DNA of 64,000 bases from Botryosphaeria dothidea (GCA_011503125.2 WWBZ02000073.1:2294001-2358000); one strand, 5' to 3'; positions 45,386 through 55,755 are shown, counted from the first letter of the stretch. Notes: generated from the letters alone by a model not told the origin. Translations and numbers: made by a program.

Positions 45386-46708
45386 GATGGGAGACAATTG
45401 GGAATGGTAAAGGAATGGAAGTAGAGAGCGATAGCAACCAGTGCTTTGACGATACGAAAAAGAGTATAGGATCAGCGTGAGCTCTTATAGAACAAAGATG
45501 GGGATCCAATAGGGGAGATAAAGTGCCGCTACGTAAGCGTCAGCCTAAAGTAGGCCGAGTCTTGTCCTTGAAACCAAGCATTCATGATCTACGCTCGGCT
45601 CCCGCTACATGAAACAGCCACAACCCACCCACACGTGCGCTCTGTACTACATAGTATAAACAGAGAAACAAAAGCTGCATGTTTGAGAGACGCTGGGGCT
45701 ATTCAAGATTAGAGTGAGGCCTCCACAACACAAACCTGCGTTTTGCAAAGGCTGGGCTGGTTTGTATTTGTTGAGGCTTGTCGACTCGTGAACGGACGTA
45801 CGGACGGTATTCTCGGACCGGCGATTGAGTGGTTATTTCAACAGCCCGGAGGGACTTGCGGAGCGTTTACCAAAGCGGCAAAGCCATTTCCGCTAATAGA
45901 ATCGAATAATGCCCACATCTGGTGGTGTTGAGAGGGAATTTCGGATGACGGGAAACCCCCATCCACTGCAAGGTGCTTGAATACAGAGGGATGCTGCAGT
46001 CGACGGTTAGCACCGAATGCGATATTCCTAGCAAGAGGCCAGACAAAGGTCTGATCAAGACTGCTATGGGGAGTCGAAGCATTCGTCTGGACGCAAGTGT
46101 ATTACATTCTTAGCAACAAAGCATCCGGACGAATGCTTCTGCTCCCCATGAAAGATTTCTTTTCGTCAAAGGCCGTGATGCAGCACCACTCTGTATACCG
46201 CATTCAACGGGTCCTCTGCGGTCGGGCGTGTAAGCTGTAAGTGCAAAGAAGGCCATCGGCGGTGCAGGCCTCAGGGTATTCCCGTTGAAGAGCGGCAGCT
46301 GCAGAAATTTTTGATGATACTTGTTTTCGACAAATGTTGTCTCAACCATACCGGCTTTGGCAGGGCCGCCGGGTATGGGATTGGTGGGCTTGTGGAGCTG
46401 GGCTACTCTCGTAATGCCATGGGCCATAAAACCAATAGCCAAGGCCGGAGGGATAACATCTTGGGCGAAACAAAGACTGAAATGACGGCCAGTCATTTTT
46501 CTTTGAAGCTCATGGAGGCTTGACTTTGGTGGTTGAAATGGTGTGTTGCACGAGGAGCGGCCATGACTCTTTCGGCGTTTTCGGTGGAGCCCGTTATCGG
46601 CGTATTTGCAGGAGGGATGAGAATAACACCTTTCACTTCCTCGCCTCCGATACTTCGATATCGCAACCCACCTGAATTGCTCGTTGTCTTGAATCGCTCC
46701 TTTCTCAA
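45386..46708. other. 1.3-kb divergent interval
   Basis: Upstream of the secreted-protein gene and of the FSH1-type hydrolase. A minus-strand frame inside it (46110-46496) is listed separately as doubtful. Otherwise no gene or repeat is seen. Confidence 0.4.
46110..46496 (-). CDS. Doubtful small ORF
   Basis: 128-aa frame from an ATG at 46496. The segment from FAQDVIPPALAIGFMAHG through LPLFNGNTLRPAPPMAFF has protein-like composition with one hydrophobic stretch, but I recognise no family. It lies antisense in the upstream region of the FSH1-type gene. It may be a decayed gene fragment. Confidence 0.2.
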   Translation of the reverse strand: MTGRHFSLCFAQDVIPPALAIGFMAHGITRVAQLHKPTNPIPGGPAKAGMVETTFVENKYHQKFLQLPLFNGNTLRPAPPMAFFALTAYTPDRRGPVECGIQSGAASRPLTKRNLSWGAEAFVRMLCC

Positions 46709-47380
46709 ATGGCCAAGCCAAAGATCCTCTGCCTCCACGGCGGGGGCACCAATGCACGCATCTTCGAAGCTCAGACAGCACGGCTCGGCATGGTTATCCG
46801 GAAACACTTCGACCTGGTCTTCCCCGATGCGCCGCTCGAATCCGAGGCAGGCCCGGGGGTGCTCCCCTTTTTCGAGGGCGAGGAGCCGTTCAGGCGATGG
46901 CACGTGGATTCGGACGCAGAGGCGCAGAACGCGGCGCACGCGCAGCAGATGGAAGCAACGCGGAAGCTTCTGATTCGCACGATCCGGGAACAGGGGCCTT
47001 TTGTCGGGGTGCTGGGCTTCTCACAAGGAGCGAAGACGGCGCTGGAGCTGCTGCTGCTGCAGGAGGAGCGGGCGGACGAGGTGGGCATCAAGTTCGCGGT
47101 GCTGGCGTGTGGGACGGTGCCGCCGGCGGACTTGCTGTTCGGCCAGCGCGGCGAGGGAGAGCAGAGGGCGCAGGTTGTGCGTGTGCCGACGATCCATGCC
47201 ATTGCCGACTCGGACCCCTGGCGGCCGCAGAGCGAACAAATGCCCGCCTACTGCGCGCCCGAGAAACAGCGCGTCTTCAGGTACACGGCAACCCACCATC
47301 TGCCCAACCTTCCGGCTGAAAACCAGGCACTGGCCGATCTGATTCTTCAGGTGTACAGCGAGGTCGAGGGGCGCGCCTGA
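46709..47380 (+). CDS. FSH1/OVCA2-type serine hydrolase
   Basis: Single exon, 223 aa. Starts MAKPKILCLHGGGTNARIF, the typical first strand of the family with its LHGGGTN oxyanion loop. The triad is visible: Ser in LGFSQGAKTA (about residue 104), Asp in IADSDPWRP (about 169) and His in TATHHLPNLP (about 197). Family members hydrolyse short acyl esters or thioesters; LovG-type relatives release polyketide chains from synthases in biosynthetic clusters. No polyketide synthase is in this window, so the substrate is open. The gene converges with the glutathione-transferase-like gene 126 bp away. Codons are strongly GC-ending. Confidence 0.9.
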   Translation: MAKPKILCLHGGGTNARIFEAQTARLGMVIRKHFDLVFPDAPLESEAGPGVLPFFEGEEPFRRWHVDSDAEAQNAAHAQQMEATRKLLIRTIREQGPFVGVLGFSQGAKTALELLLLQEERADEVGIKFAVLACGTVPPADLLFGQRGEGEQRAQVVRVPTIHAIADSDPWRPQSEQMPAYCAPEKQRVFRYTATHHLPNLPAENQALADLILQVYSEVEGRA

Positions 47381-47506
47381 TGTGGCTCATTCGGCAGGGC
47401 TATGGCGCCATCCATCGCGGCGGAAGCTCCGGCTCCGCCCTGCAAGATACTTTAACTGCACAATTCCATTCCCTTCGCCGCCACGCTACATTGACTACGT
47501 CGTTCT

Positions 47507-48237
47507 TCATGTCGGAATCTGCCTGACCGCGCACATATCGCTCTCTGCCGTGGGGAAGAGCTCCTGGACACCCTCAGCGCGCAGCGTACCGAAGAACCAC
47601 CCCATAACCCTTGGATACTTCCTCCGAACCTCCTCGTCCACGCCGAACTTGAACGCCCATGTCAAGGCCGACATGACAGCCAGGTCTGCGATGCTCAGCT
47701 TGTCCGTCGCCAGCCAGCTCCTGCCCTCCAGCGCCCGCTCTAAGATGTCCATCGACGTCGTCATCTTGGCCAACGCCTTGTTCTCCACCTCCTCGTTGTA
47801 AGGCGCGAAGCCGACCCGCGGGTACAGGAGCCTCAACAGCTCCGGCCAGACCTCGCCCGCCTGGAACAGCACCCACTGCTGCACGCGCGCCTTCTCCGCC
47901 ACGTCCTTGCCCGCCAGCTGCGACGCCTTGGGCCCGCTCTCGGCCACATACTGCAGGATGGCGTCCGACTCGACCAGGTTGACTCCGTCGGCGCCCTCGA
48001 ACGCAGGCACCTTGCCCGTCGGGAACTTGGCTAGGAATTCGCTCGTCTTGTTGGTCTTGCCCATCTAGAAGCCTTCGGCAATGTCGATTTCGAGGCCATT
48101 GATCTTGCCAGCCGCCTGGATCTGTGGTTGAAATCAGTACCTTGCACCCTAGCGGATCGGATCATGCCGCTTGACCACCGTACCTTCTGAGCCCTCGGGT
48201 TGTTGGGGTACGTGTAGATCTTGCCGAAAGGGGCCAT
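47507..48237 (-). CDS. EF1B-gamma-like glutathione S-transferase with an in-frame TAG
   Basis: Exons 48237-48184 and 48121-47507 on the minus strand, 62-bp intron. Exon 1 gives MAPFGKIYTYPNNPRAQK; exon 2 continues IQAAGKINGLEIDIAEGF, matching the N-terminal beta-alpha-beta of the EF1B-gamma transferase family, then a TAG (48067-48065), then MGKTNKTSEFLAKFPTGKVP and the rest of a normal GST: EGADGVNLVESDAILQYVAE in the glutathione-binding half and an all-helical C half ending near 222 codons. The EF1-gamma C-terminal domain is absent, so this is a stand-alone transferase. Taken literally the product is truncated at 36 residues. The bases just before the ATG after the stop, CTTCTAG, can serve as a splice acceptor: using it joins exon 1 in phase to MGKTNK and removes 18 codons plus the stop. 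Alternatives: pseudogene, sequencing error, or a later start at 48064. Confidence 0.75.
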
Positions 48238-49871
48238 GACGCCGGTGGAATTGAATCCGGTGACGGGTATCGCTGCGTGGTATGGAGAAAGAGGGTCGGG
48301 ATCTTGGTGTTAACTGTTGCGAGGCGGAAGGCGGTTTAAGAATCGACGAAGCACGGGAGCGTGCACCTGTCCAATCCGCATTGCACCGACGCATCTGGCA
48401 AGCACGACCCTCCGGCTTCCCCCCCAAGGCCAGCATGAGCTCACTCCGCAAGGCGGTGAAGCAGCACTGGTCCTGCCCTCTGCTCTGATTCCGCGTTACG
48501 GAATCGTTCCAATCGCTTCGGCGATGTTCCACCGAGATTCACCGGCGCTTTGATCTGACCACTCTTAGCGAACATAAAACCCAAAGTGGAGTCCCGCGCG
48601 TATCTCGACACGCCCTGTCACACAAAGGTCAGCCTTGCCAAGGCCTGTATTATTCGTGGGATATGGAGCAGAGCAACTCCTCATTTCGGATCCCCTTTTT
48701 TCCAGCCGCGCCGCGCCAATATTGAGCAAGAAAATCAAATTGGCAGATAAGCATGAGTAAAGGAGCTCATCCATAGACCAATGGACCAAGGGAAAAAAGA
48801 ACTAAGGTGAGACTGAGGATACACTGGTGCTGACAGCCTCGATATCAATCCAGTCGGATTTGTCAGCGCTACGCCAATAAAGGCTATCTTACCTCCTCTC
48901 GGCGCACACGGTGAGCACAGCGTACCAATAGACAACCCAGGACCCCAAATTGCCCGAGCAAGCACCAGAGCTATGCAATCGAAAATAGCTCACCATCGAG
49001 CCCCTTCACCATACTGAGCGGGCTACATATGGCGAAAACAGCGTACCGCATCTGGTCTTCCAAACTATCCTAAAGCTGGAGTTTGTTCTGGACTGTTGTC
49101 AATTTGGCTTGACGTCTCCGAGGATCTCTAGGTGGGCACTGCGTCAATTTGTTCCCTTTTTGGGGGGAACTCTCAAGAGAGCACAGCTGGCTGTGGTAGC
49201 GAGTATTGGATCACTATCATTCCCACTGGGACAGCCTTACCGGCCTCAATGCTCTTCATTGGATACCTTTCCGGCTCATTGCGCTAGAGCACAGCGTCGT
49301 ACACGGCCGACATTTATCAGCACGGATGAATGTCCACATCACAGTTTACTCGTCGTCAGCATTGGCCTTCACCGCACATCAACAAGTCCGCCCGTGTCCG
49401 TCCGTCTCACTGTGATGATGTCTCACGTAGCACACTAGCCTTCTCAGACGTGGATGGAAAGCCCTGTTCTGAAACATAATCAGCTAAACAGCGGGATCCA
49501 AGACAAGAATGCTTATGTTAAGACCGCAGACTTTTGTTGATGCATTTTGCACCTATCATAGTAGTGTTATTGAGCTTGCAAGCCAACACCTCTACGCAAA
49601 AGGTACTGGAAGCTTTTGACATCACACAATTTATCGGTTTCCAGGTTTGGGGTTCAAATCGACTTTCATTATGCATCACTTGGACCGTATTCTCATACTC
49701 ACTCCCTAAAACAAAAGCTGGAAAAGCTGAGTTACTAAGTAAATTTCTGCAGATGACGGCGACAGTTTCGAGCGCACAGAGCTGGACGTTGATGACGCGG
49801 AACCGCGACCATATCTATTCGTCCCCTATTAGTGAAAAAAAAAACTTTTACCCGGACTCTTATTTACAGGT
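48238..49871. other. 1.6-kb interval
   Basis: From the start of the GST-like gene to the 3' end of the acid phosphatase. About 49440-49870 is A/T-rich. Frames are short and domain-less; a tRNA-like GGTTCAAATC near 49657 lacks a cloverleaf. Nothing is supported. Confidence 0.45.
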
Positions 49872-51377
49872 TCAGTACCCTCCGGGTGGATTCAGACCAT
49901 CCGGAATTTCCAGGTCAGTCTTGTAGTAGCTCGGAAGATCCGAATCCTTCCAAGTGTCCACGACGGATTGATGGACCTTCCGTCCCGCGTACTCAACTTC
50001 CACATTCGGCTTGACGTACGACCTCACGGCGCCGCTCCTGTGGTTGAAAACACCAGCGTACGAGTAGTTGAAGTAGCGCTGGTCCAGAGCCTGCAGGCCG
50101 CTCCATTTACGGAGAGTATCTCCAGTCTGTTCGGCCACCAGGGAGAAGACATTGGCGCCGACGTCGAAACGGCCAAGGGTGTCGAGCTCCCAGTTGGCCT
50201 GAACGGTGGATATCTCCGAGTAATGGTCATAGAAGGTAGAGTCAGTGGTTCCGATCAAGCTCTCTGGTACGGCATCACCGAGGAGGATGGCGAGGACCCT
50301 GTTTTGGATGGTGTAGGTTTCATTCTCATCGAAAGTGACTAGAACAAGCGTGTTGTTCATGAACTTTGGGTTCTCAAGGAGAGGCTCCAAAAATGTGCGA
50401 GTCCAAGCTCCGGCAACTGTCACGGAAGTGTCATGGCCATCGGAGGCTTTGAGGCATTAGCAACTACTCCACGGTGTCGCAACAAGCGCATTACTTACTC
50501 ATATTGGGGGTGATGAACATCCATTGCGGCAAGGTCTCGTTTTCAAGGTCTTGTTGGAAGAGGGTCAGATTTTTGGTGACACCCAGACGCTCCGGAGTAT
50601 CGAGGACGTTGCCGTAGCTCACTGAACGACATAAAGTCAGAATCCTGATCCACCCGTCCTATTTACTGGTCTGCCATACCTGCTGGATTGTGTTTCCGGA
50701 CATACATATTGGCGCCTGTAGTTGGGTTGGGGTACGCTGCGATGAATCAGCACAGCTTTGGAAAGGTTTCGAGCAAAACGCCACCTACCCAATCCAGAAA
50801 AGCCAGTGTAGGGCTAAGTAGACGTCAGCTTGTTGGCCTGTAAACAACAAACCAAGTGTAGCCTACCATATCCTCCTGATACTCGCCCCAGCTGATACCC
50901 TTATCTTCAAGAAGATCAACAATGGAAGATACATTCGCATCAAATGTAGTCAGATCATCGTGGCTTTGGAATCGTTAGTGCAGCACCGTAAATAACTTTT
51001 CCTTCATACTCACTTCATGCCGAAATAATCTCCTCCGATTGCAGCGAGATAGTTTGGCTGACTAGGGTGGGTGACCGCGTGATAGTTATCGAGCGTGATG
51101 CCTTTGGCAGCGAGCCAAGCAAGATTGGCTGAAAGAAGTCAGCAGACGGCCCGGATTCGGGATGATTTGATGTGAGCTCACGGTCCCCGATGGCTTTGTC
51201 GTAGTCGGTATTCTCCAGCCAAATGATTGCGATGCGATCGAAAGCCTTCCCCTTGACGCAACTCGTCGGCGACAGGGTCGGGACTTCCGAGGCACGCCTC
51301 TGCAGCTTCCCTAACCATGCAGCAGCATCGCTCAGGGCGGCAAGGGCCAGAAGGGAGGTCGTAAAGCGCGCCAACAT
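49872..51377 (-). CDS. Secreted acid phosphatase (phosphoesterase family)
   Basis: Seven exons on the minus strand: 51377-51182, 51128-51014, 50963-50867, 50813-50789, 50736-50680, 50621-50499 and 50446-49872; introns 50-58 bp, all phases close, 395 aa. One exon is only 25 nt. The N terminus is a signal peptide (MLARFTTSLLALAALSDAAA). Family marks appear across the junctions: IWLENTDYDKAIGDPN, HAVTHPSQPNYLAAIGGD, ISWGEYQEDMPYTGF, YVRKHNPAVSYGNV, ITPNMTSDGHDTS and LVTFDENETY. The ENTDY and DGHD/DEN residues match the metal-binding sites of the phosphoesterase family that includes the phosphate-repressible acid phosphatases of Aspergillus and Penicillium. N-glycosylation sites (NLT, NET, NNT, NYS) fit secretion. 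It would release inorganic phosphate from organic esters outside the cell; control by phosphate is inferred from family. Divergent from the multicopper oxidase. Confidence 0.88.
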
Positions 51378-51983
51378 GGTCTGGAAATAAGTTGTCTGCG
51401 CAAACCGAGCGAGGTCATGTCGACGGGGACGCCGAGGGCCTTATGTAGTGGAGGGCGGTTTCATGGCGGGATCATGCAGGCCGTGATCAAAAGTCAACTT
51501 TCATTCGACCAATGTTCTAGTCTGTGAAATAAGCGGGCACCACGGGAACGTTTTCGATCCCTGCAGACAGGCAGCCTAAGCCCCGAGACGGAAGGTGAAT
51601 GCGTTCTTGAGCATGTGTGGCCGACGGGGCGCGTGATTGGCCAAGCATTGGCGGGCTGCATGCGGCCAGGAAACAAAACTAATTACCGCAACGATCCCCC
51701 ACTCGGGCGGAAGCCCAGCCATTTCTAAGAAATAGTGGCCGTGTTCAAGCATGGGGGTCTCCCGAAGATCGCTTGGCTCTGCGTCTTCACCCGCCGGCTC
51801 CATCACATTTGCCGCACGTCAGCCCCTCGATATGCCTCTGCAACGTACCGCTTTGCCGTCGAGCCGCGTGGACTCTGAACCACTCCGCCAAGTCCGATGA
51901 CCTCGTCGACCTTTTACTACCGTTTCCACCTGTTTCGCTGTTTCTCATTTCGCGTTCCATACACGCGCAAGACAAGCGTCTAA
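51378..51983. promoter_or_regulatory. Divergent upstream region, phosphatase/multicopper oxidase
   Basis: 606 bp between outward-facing starts. A CT-rich stretch precedes the oxidase ATG. I found no CACGTG box of the phosphate regulator type; a CACGTC at about 51813 is not compelling. Confidence 0.45.
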
Positions 51984-54050
51984 ATGGATGATAAGAGTAA
52001 GGAACTCGGCCGTTACGTCGCCCTGAGCCAAGGCGAGTCAGAAGCAGGCGAACGAAAGCCGGATTCTCTGCCACCGCAGCTCTCCGGCCCCGAGTCTGGC
52101 TTTGAGAACGATGATGAACAAATCCTCGGATTGCTGGACGAGAGCTTCGTTGCTCGGAGGGAACGGCGCTGTAGTCCTACCCGACGCCACTCAGTCTTCC
52201 TGGAATTCGCCATCCTCGGCCTAGTGCTCATAGTCGCCTTGCTCGGCGCCCTTGCTTGGAAGAGAGACCCGCATCATCACCACCCTGACCCGGTCGGCGC
52301 GAATACACAGAGCTCAATCACGGATCGCCGCGGAAAGTATGTGCTGGATCCTGACTGGGATTTCGATGCCGCTCCGCGACTTCGCAAATACCACTGGACC
52401 GTCAGGGATGTTGAGCTTCGCCCGGACGGTGTTAAGCGGCCTATGATCGTCATCAATGGCGGGTTTCCCGGCCCCATGATTGAATGCAATCAAGGGGACA
52501 CCATTCGGGTCGAAGTACACAACGAAGCTGTCAACGCGACATCGTTTCACTGGCATGGCATCTACCAAAACGGAACCAGCTTCATGGACGGAACGGTCGG
52601 GATCAGCCAATGTCCTATTGCTTCCGGATCCAGTATGATGTACGAATTCGCACTGGGCGAGGAATCTGGTACCTATTGGTATCATGCACACATGGCCATG
52701 CAGGGCTCAGATGGCCTTTTCGGGCCCCTTGTTATTCACTCGAAAGATGAGCACCAGCTGCAACAACTTGAATACGCTTCAGATCAAGTTATCATGGTTC
52801 AGGATTACTACCACGATCTGACAAGTGCGTTGATGCCTCACTACTTGGCGCCGGACAATGAAAACGCAGAGCCTGTCCCTGACGGAGGTCTCATCAACGG
52901 AATGAACAAAAGGAACTGCGAACTTCTGCGTCGCCGAGATTGTGACAGCTCTGGTGCAGAACTCGCTGCGTTTGGCCTGGAACCACACAAAAACCACCGT
53001 CTCCGAATCGTCAACACTGGAGCTTTTGCCGAATTCCAAGTGAAAATCGACGAGCACACGTTTGCAGTCACAGAGGTGGACGGCACGAGTGTTATTCCTA
53101 CCTATTACCACAGACTCAACATCAACCCTGGGCAGCGCTATAGCATTGTCATCAACACCAACGTCACAGATCGGGACTCTTTCTGGTTGAGAGCAAAGAT
53201 GATCGAAGCTTGCTTCGCCGAGCAGAACCCCAATTTGGAGGCTGAAGTACGCGCCATCATCCAATATACCAGCGACAACAAGGATACCAATCCCCAGAAA
53301 CCGTCAAGCACGGACTGGGACGATGTTGTTGACATGCAATGCCTTGACATGAATACGACGGAACTCAAGCCCGTGGAAAAGATCACCCCGCCGCCTGCAG
53401 ACACGACACTATATGTCCGGTCCAACTTCGAGATTGGAAACTGGAGACTCAGCCGCGGCTTCTTTAACAGTTCATCATGGCGCCCAACCCTGTCATCCCC
53501 AAGCCTCCATCGAATGGTCAACGGGCTGCAGAGCCATAATGCGAGCTTCCTCCCCGATCCCGAGCATCTCTCCAAAATCAATGATGTCGGATTCGACGTA
53601 GGCCCAGAACTGGTCTACCAAACCACCGGCATCCGCACTCTGGACATCCTCGTCTCAAACTTCGACGACGGGAACCATCCCCTTCATCTCCACGGCTACA
53701 AGTACTCCGTCCTCGCATCCGGCCACGGCTATCCGCCCGCAGACCTCTACGCGAACCTCGACGTCTCGAACCCGCTACGGCGCGACACGGCCTCCATCGA
53801 GGCGTTCGGCTGGATGCTGCTACGCCTCGTGGCCGACAACCCGGGCATCTGGGCCTTCCACTGCCACATCGGTTGGCACACCGAGGCCGGCATGCTGATG
53901 CAGTTCGCCACGCGCGTCGACGGACTCGCCTCCTCCCGCATCCCCGACGCGCATCTCGAGCTCTGCAAAGCCTCCGGCCTGGAGTGTGGCGCCTCCCCGC
54001 CCGACTCGACCTGGTTCGGCGACTTCGGGGACTTTGATCCTGGCGATTGA
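51984..54050 (+). CDS. Membrane-anchored multicopper oxidase (laccase-like)
   Basis: Single exon, 688 aa. Residues 1-71 are hydrophilic and end in basic RRERRCSPTRRHS; 72-92 (VFLEFAILGLVLIVALLGALA) form one membrane helix, giving a type II anchor with the catalytic part outside the cytosol. Three cupredoxin domains follow. All four copper-ligand motifs are present: SFHWHGIYQNG, TYWYHAHM, NHPLHLHGYKY and AFHCHIGWHTEAGM, with the HCHIGWH pattern of the type 1/type 3 sites and Met rather than Leu or Phe near the axial position. Several N-x-S/T sites lie in the outer part. Fungal relatives oxidise phenols, pigments or metabolites; there is no Fet3-type C-terminal anchor. An ascomycete laccase-like enzyme in phenolic or pigment metabolism is likely. 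Its stop lies 13 bp from the stop of the convergent Zn2Cys6 regulator. Confidence 0.92.
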   Translation: MDDKSKELGRYVALSQGESEAGERKPDSLPPQLSGPESGFENDDEQILGLLDESFVARRERRCSPTRRHSVFLEFAILGLVLIVALLGALAWKRDPHHHHPDPVGANTQSSITDRRGKYVLDPDWDFDAAPRLRKYHWTVRDVELRPDGVKRPMIVINGGFPGPMIECNQGDTIRVEVHNEAVNATSFHWHGIYQNGTSFMDGTVGISQCPIASGSSMMYEFALGEESGTYWYHAHMAMQGSDGLFGPLVIHSKDEHQLQQLEYASDQVIMVQDYYHDLTSALMPHYLAPDNENAEPVPDGGLINGMNKRNCELLRRRDCDSSGAELAAFGLEPHKNHRLRIVNTGAFAEFQVKIDEHTFAVTEVDGTSVIPTYYHRLNINPGQRYSIVINTNVTDRDSFWLRAKMIEACFAEQNPNLEAEVRAIIQYTSDNKDTNPQKPSSTDWDDVVDMQCLDMNTTELKPVEKITPPPADTTLYVRSNFEIGNWRLSRGFFNSSSWRPTLSSPSLHRMVNGLQSHNASFLPDPEHLSKINDVGFDVGPELVYQTTGIRTLDILVSNFDDGNHPLHLHGYKYSVLASGHGYPPADLYANLDVSNPLRRDTASIEAFGWMLLRLVADNPGIWAFHCHIGWHTEAGMLMQFATRVDGLASSRIPDAHLELCKASGLECGASPPDSTWFGDFGDFDPGD

Positions 54051-54063
54051 ATACCGCGACCCG

Positions 54064-55755
54064 TCATGCCATACTGACCCACTTCCCGCGCACGCCGATC
54101 TCGTGGCGCGGCCCATCGCCTTCGATGTTGAGGTCCCACTTGCGGTACTCACCCTCGACGAGACGGCGCGCCAGCCGCACGCTGCCGAGGTTGCGCAGGC
54201 GCTGCATCTCCAGCAGCCGGTCGAGCACGAAGCGGCGGTGGTCCTCGCTGTCGGGGCTGGCCCGGCCGAGGACGAAGAGCGGCCAGAGCAGCGTCGGCGT
54301 CGTGGGGAGGGCGGAGAGCTGCGAGACGAGGGTGGAGATGAGGTCTGCTTTGAAGGTCGGGGTGAAGCTGGCTTCCGGTGGGAGGAAGGGAGAGAAACGT
54401 TCATGAAGGTAGATGAGGGCTGCCGTGCGCTTGGACTCTGCCACGCGGACGAGATTCTCGCTGTTCATGGCCTGAGGAGGTGCTGTTTGGGGGATGACCT
54501 GGATGCTGGCGGATATTTCTTCCCACGTTGATTGGACATCTTCCACTTCCTGGTCTGTGGGGGGTCGAGCACGGCATGTTGCTGTGTAGTACGATGCCGT
54601 GGCCGAGGTCCTGTCGATTAAGCTCAGCAGGCCGCGTGAGCAGCCCATCAACGCGTCGATCTCTTCCATGCAATCGTCCGCCAGCCATTGCTGTTGCGGA
54701 AGTCCGAAATCCGCTCTTTTTGCTGTCAGGCCCATGATCTGGTGCGCCACGAAGTACATCATGAAGAATTTGGCCAACGAATCACCTTCCGTCTGTGCAG
54801 ATGTATTTCTCCGTACATGCTCCAGGACACTCAATCCTCCTTTGAGATGCGTCATCCACGAATCGTCGCAGCCGTCTGATATGTCGTAAAAGCAAAGCAT
54901 CAAGACGGTTGCAACGAAGGGCCAGCCGACGTCACCGCCTTTGATGCTCGTTTGAAGCCCCTTCATTGCGCGATCCTTATACAGCCATGCCTCACGCTCG
55001 TATCTGTTGTCGTTGAGGAGCCGCAACTGATTCGCCGCAACGGAGAGAATTGCGAAGTGCAGTGGTTCATACGATAGCGCCATCGGAGTGATGTAGCGGA
55101 GGTACGGATTATGCGTCGGGCTCAGTGAGCAATTTGGGCAGATGAATGAAGTGAAGTAGTCCAGCAGATACGCTTCCTTGTAGGGTATTTGCCGCCCAGA
55201 TGCCGGTCTCTGGTGCATCAACGAACTTCCGGAGAACCCATCGGCCATGAGGGCGAGCTGATGTCGTATATCTTGTGTCCATGATACAAAATCATCCTCC
55301 TCGTCCACGACTTCCTCGTCATACTTGAAATGTGCATGGGTTGTATTCAAGAAGATAGGCCTCCTTCCACCGGTATCAAGGAAGACCTGCGCCACCTTCG
55401 TCTTGCTTCCTTTCTCCCGTCTGCTGGTTCCCCCAGATCGCGACCACACCCCTTCTCTTCCTAGGCATATGCCGCGCTGTATGGCATCTTCTTTCCAGAG
55501 CAGCTTGATGCCATAGTTGCAGGACAATCCGAGTCTCTGGCACCGTGCGCACGATGGCCTCTGTTCCTGGCATCGGCTGTGGGCTTGCTTGCAGGGCCAG
55601 CAGCCCGTCCGGCGGCGGGCTTCGCCAGCGGGGAAAGGCGACTGGCGCTGTGGGGAAGACGCAACGGCAGTGGGTCGTGATCTCGCGCCTGCCGAGGGGG
55701 CAACAGGCGAGGGAAGGCTGGGGCCGCAATACCGCATGGTGCCTGCAGGGATCAT
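54064..55755 (-). CDS. Zn2Cys6 transcription regulator
   Basis: Single exon on the minus strand, 563 aa from the ATG at 55755; the frame is open further upstream to 55869 but only from a TTG. The binuclear cluster is GCWPCKQAHSRC followed by QEQRPSCARCQRLGLSC: Cys at 52, 55, 62, 69, 72 and 79, spacing C-x2-C-x6-C-x6-C-x2-C-x6-C. The rest resembles fungal-specific transcription factor domain 2: KEAYLLDYFTSFICPNCS, LRYITPMALSYEPLHFAILS, VATVLMLCFYDISDG and WMTHLKGGLSVLEHVR, which are typical helices of that domain. The N terminus is Ser/Pro/Arg-rich. Convergent overlap-distance with the multicopper oxidase and closeness to the Dal5-type permease and 5-oxoprolinase make those possible targets; no operator is identified. 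Confidence 0.9.
   Translation of the reverse strand: MIPAGTMRYCGPSLPSPVAPSAGARSRPTAVASSPQRQSPFPAGEARRRTGCWPCKQAHSRCQEQRPSCARCQRLGLSCNYGIKLLWKEDAIQRGICLGREGVWSRSGGTSRREKGSKTKVAQVFLDTGGRRPIFLNTTHAHFKYDEEVVDEEDDFVSWTQDIRHQLALMADGFSGSSLMHQRPASGRQIPYKEAYLLDYFTSFICPNCSLSPTHNPYLRYITPMALSYEPLHFAILSVAANQLRLLNDNRYEREAWLYKDRAMKGLQTSIKGGDVGWPFVATVLMLCFYDISDGCDDSWMTHLKGGLSVLEHVRRNTSAQTEGDSLAKFFMMYFVAHQIMGLTAKRADFGLPQQQWLADDCMEEIDALMGCSRGLLSLIDRTSATASYYTATCRARPPTDQEVEDVQSTWEEISASIQVIPQTAPPQAMNSENLVRVAESKRTAALIYLHERFSPFLPPEASFTPTFKADLISTLVSQLSALPTTPTLLWPLFVLGRASPDSEDHRRFVLDRLLEMQRLRNLGSVRLARRLVEGEYRKWDLNIEGDGPRHEIGVRGKWVSMA

Noticed and set aside
49640..49690. tRNA B-box-like GGTTCAAATC
   Set aside because: No A box at proper distance and no foldable arms; not a tRNA.
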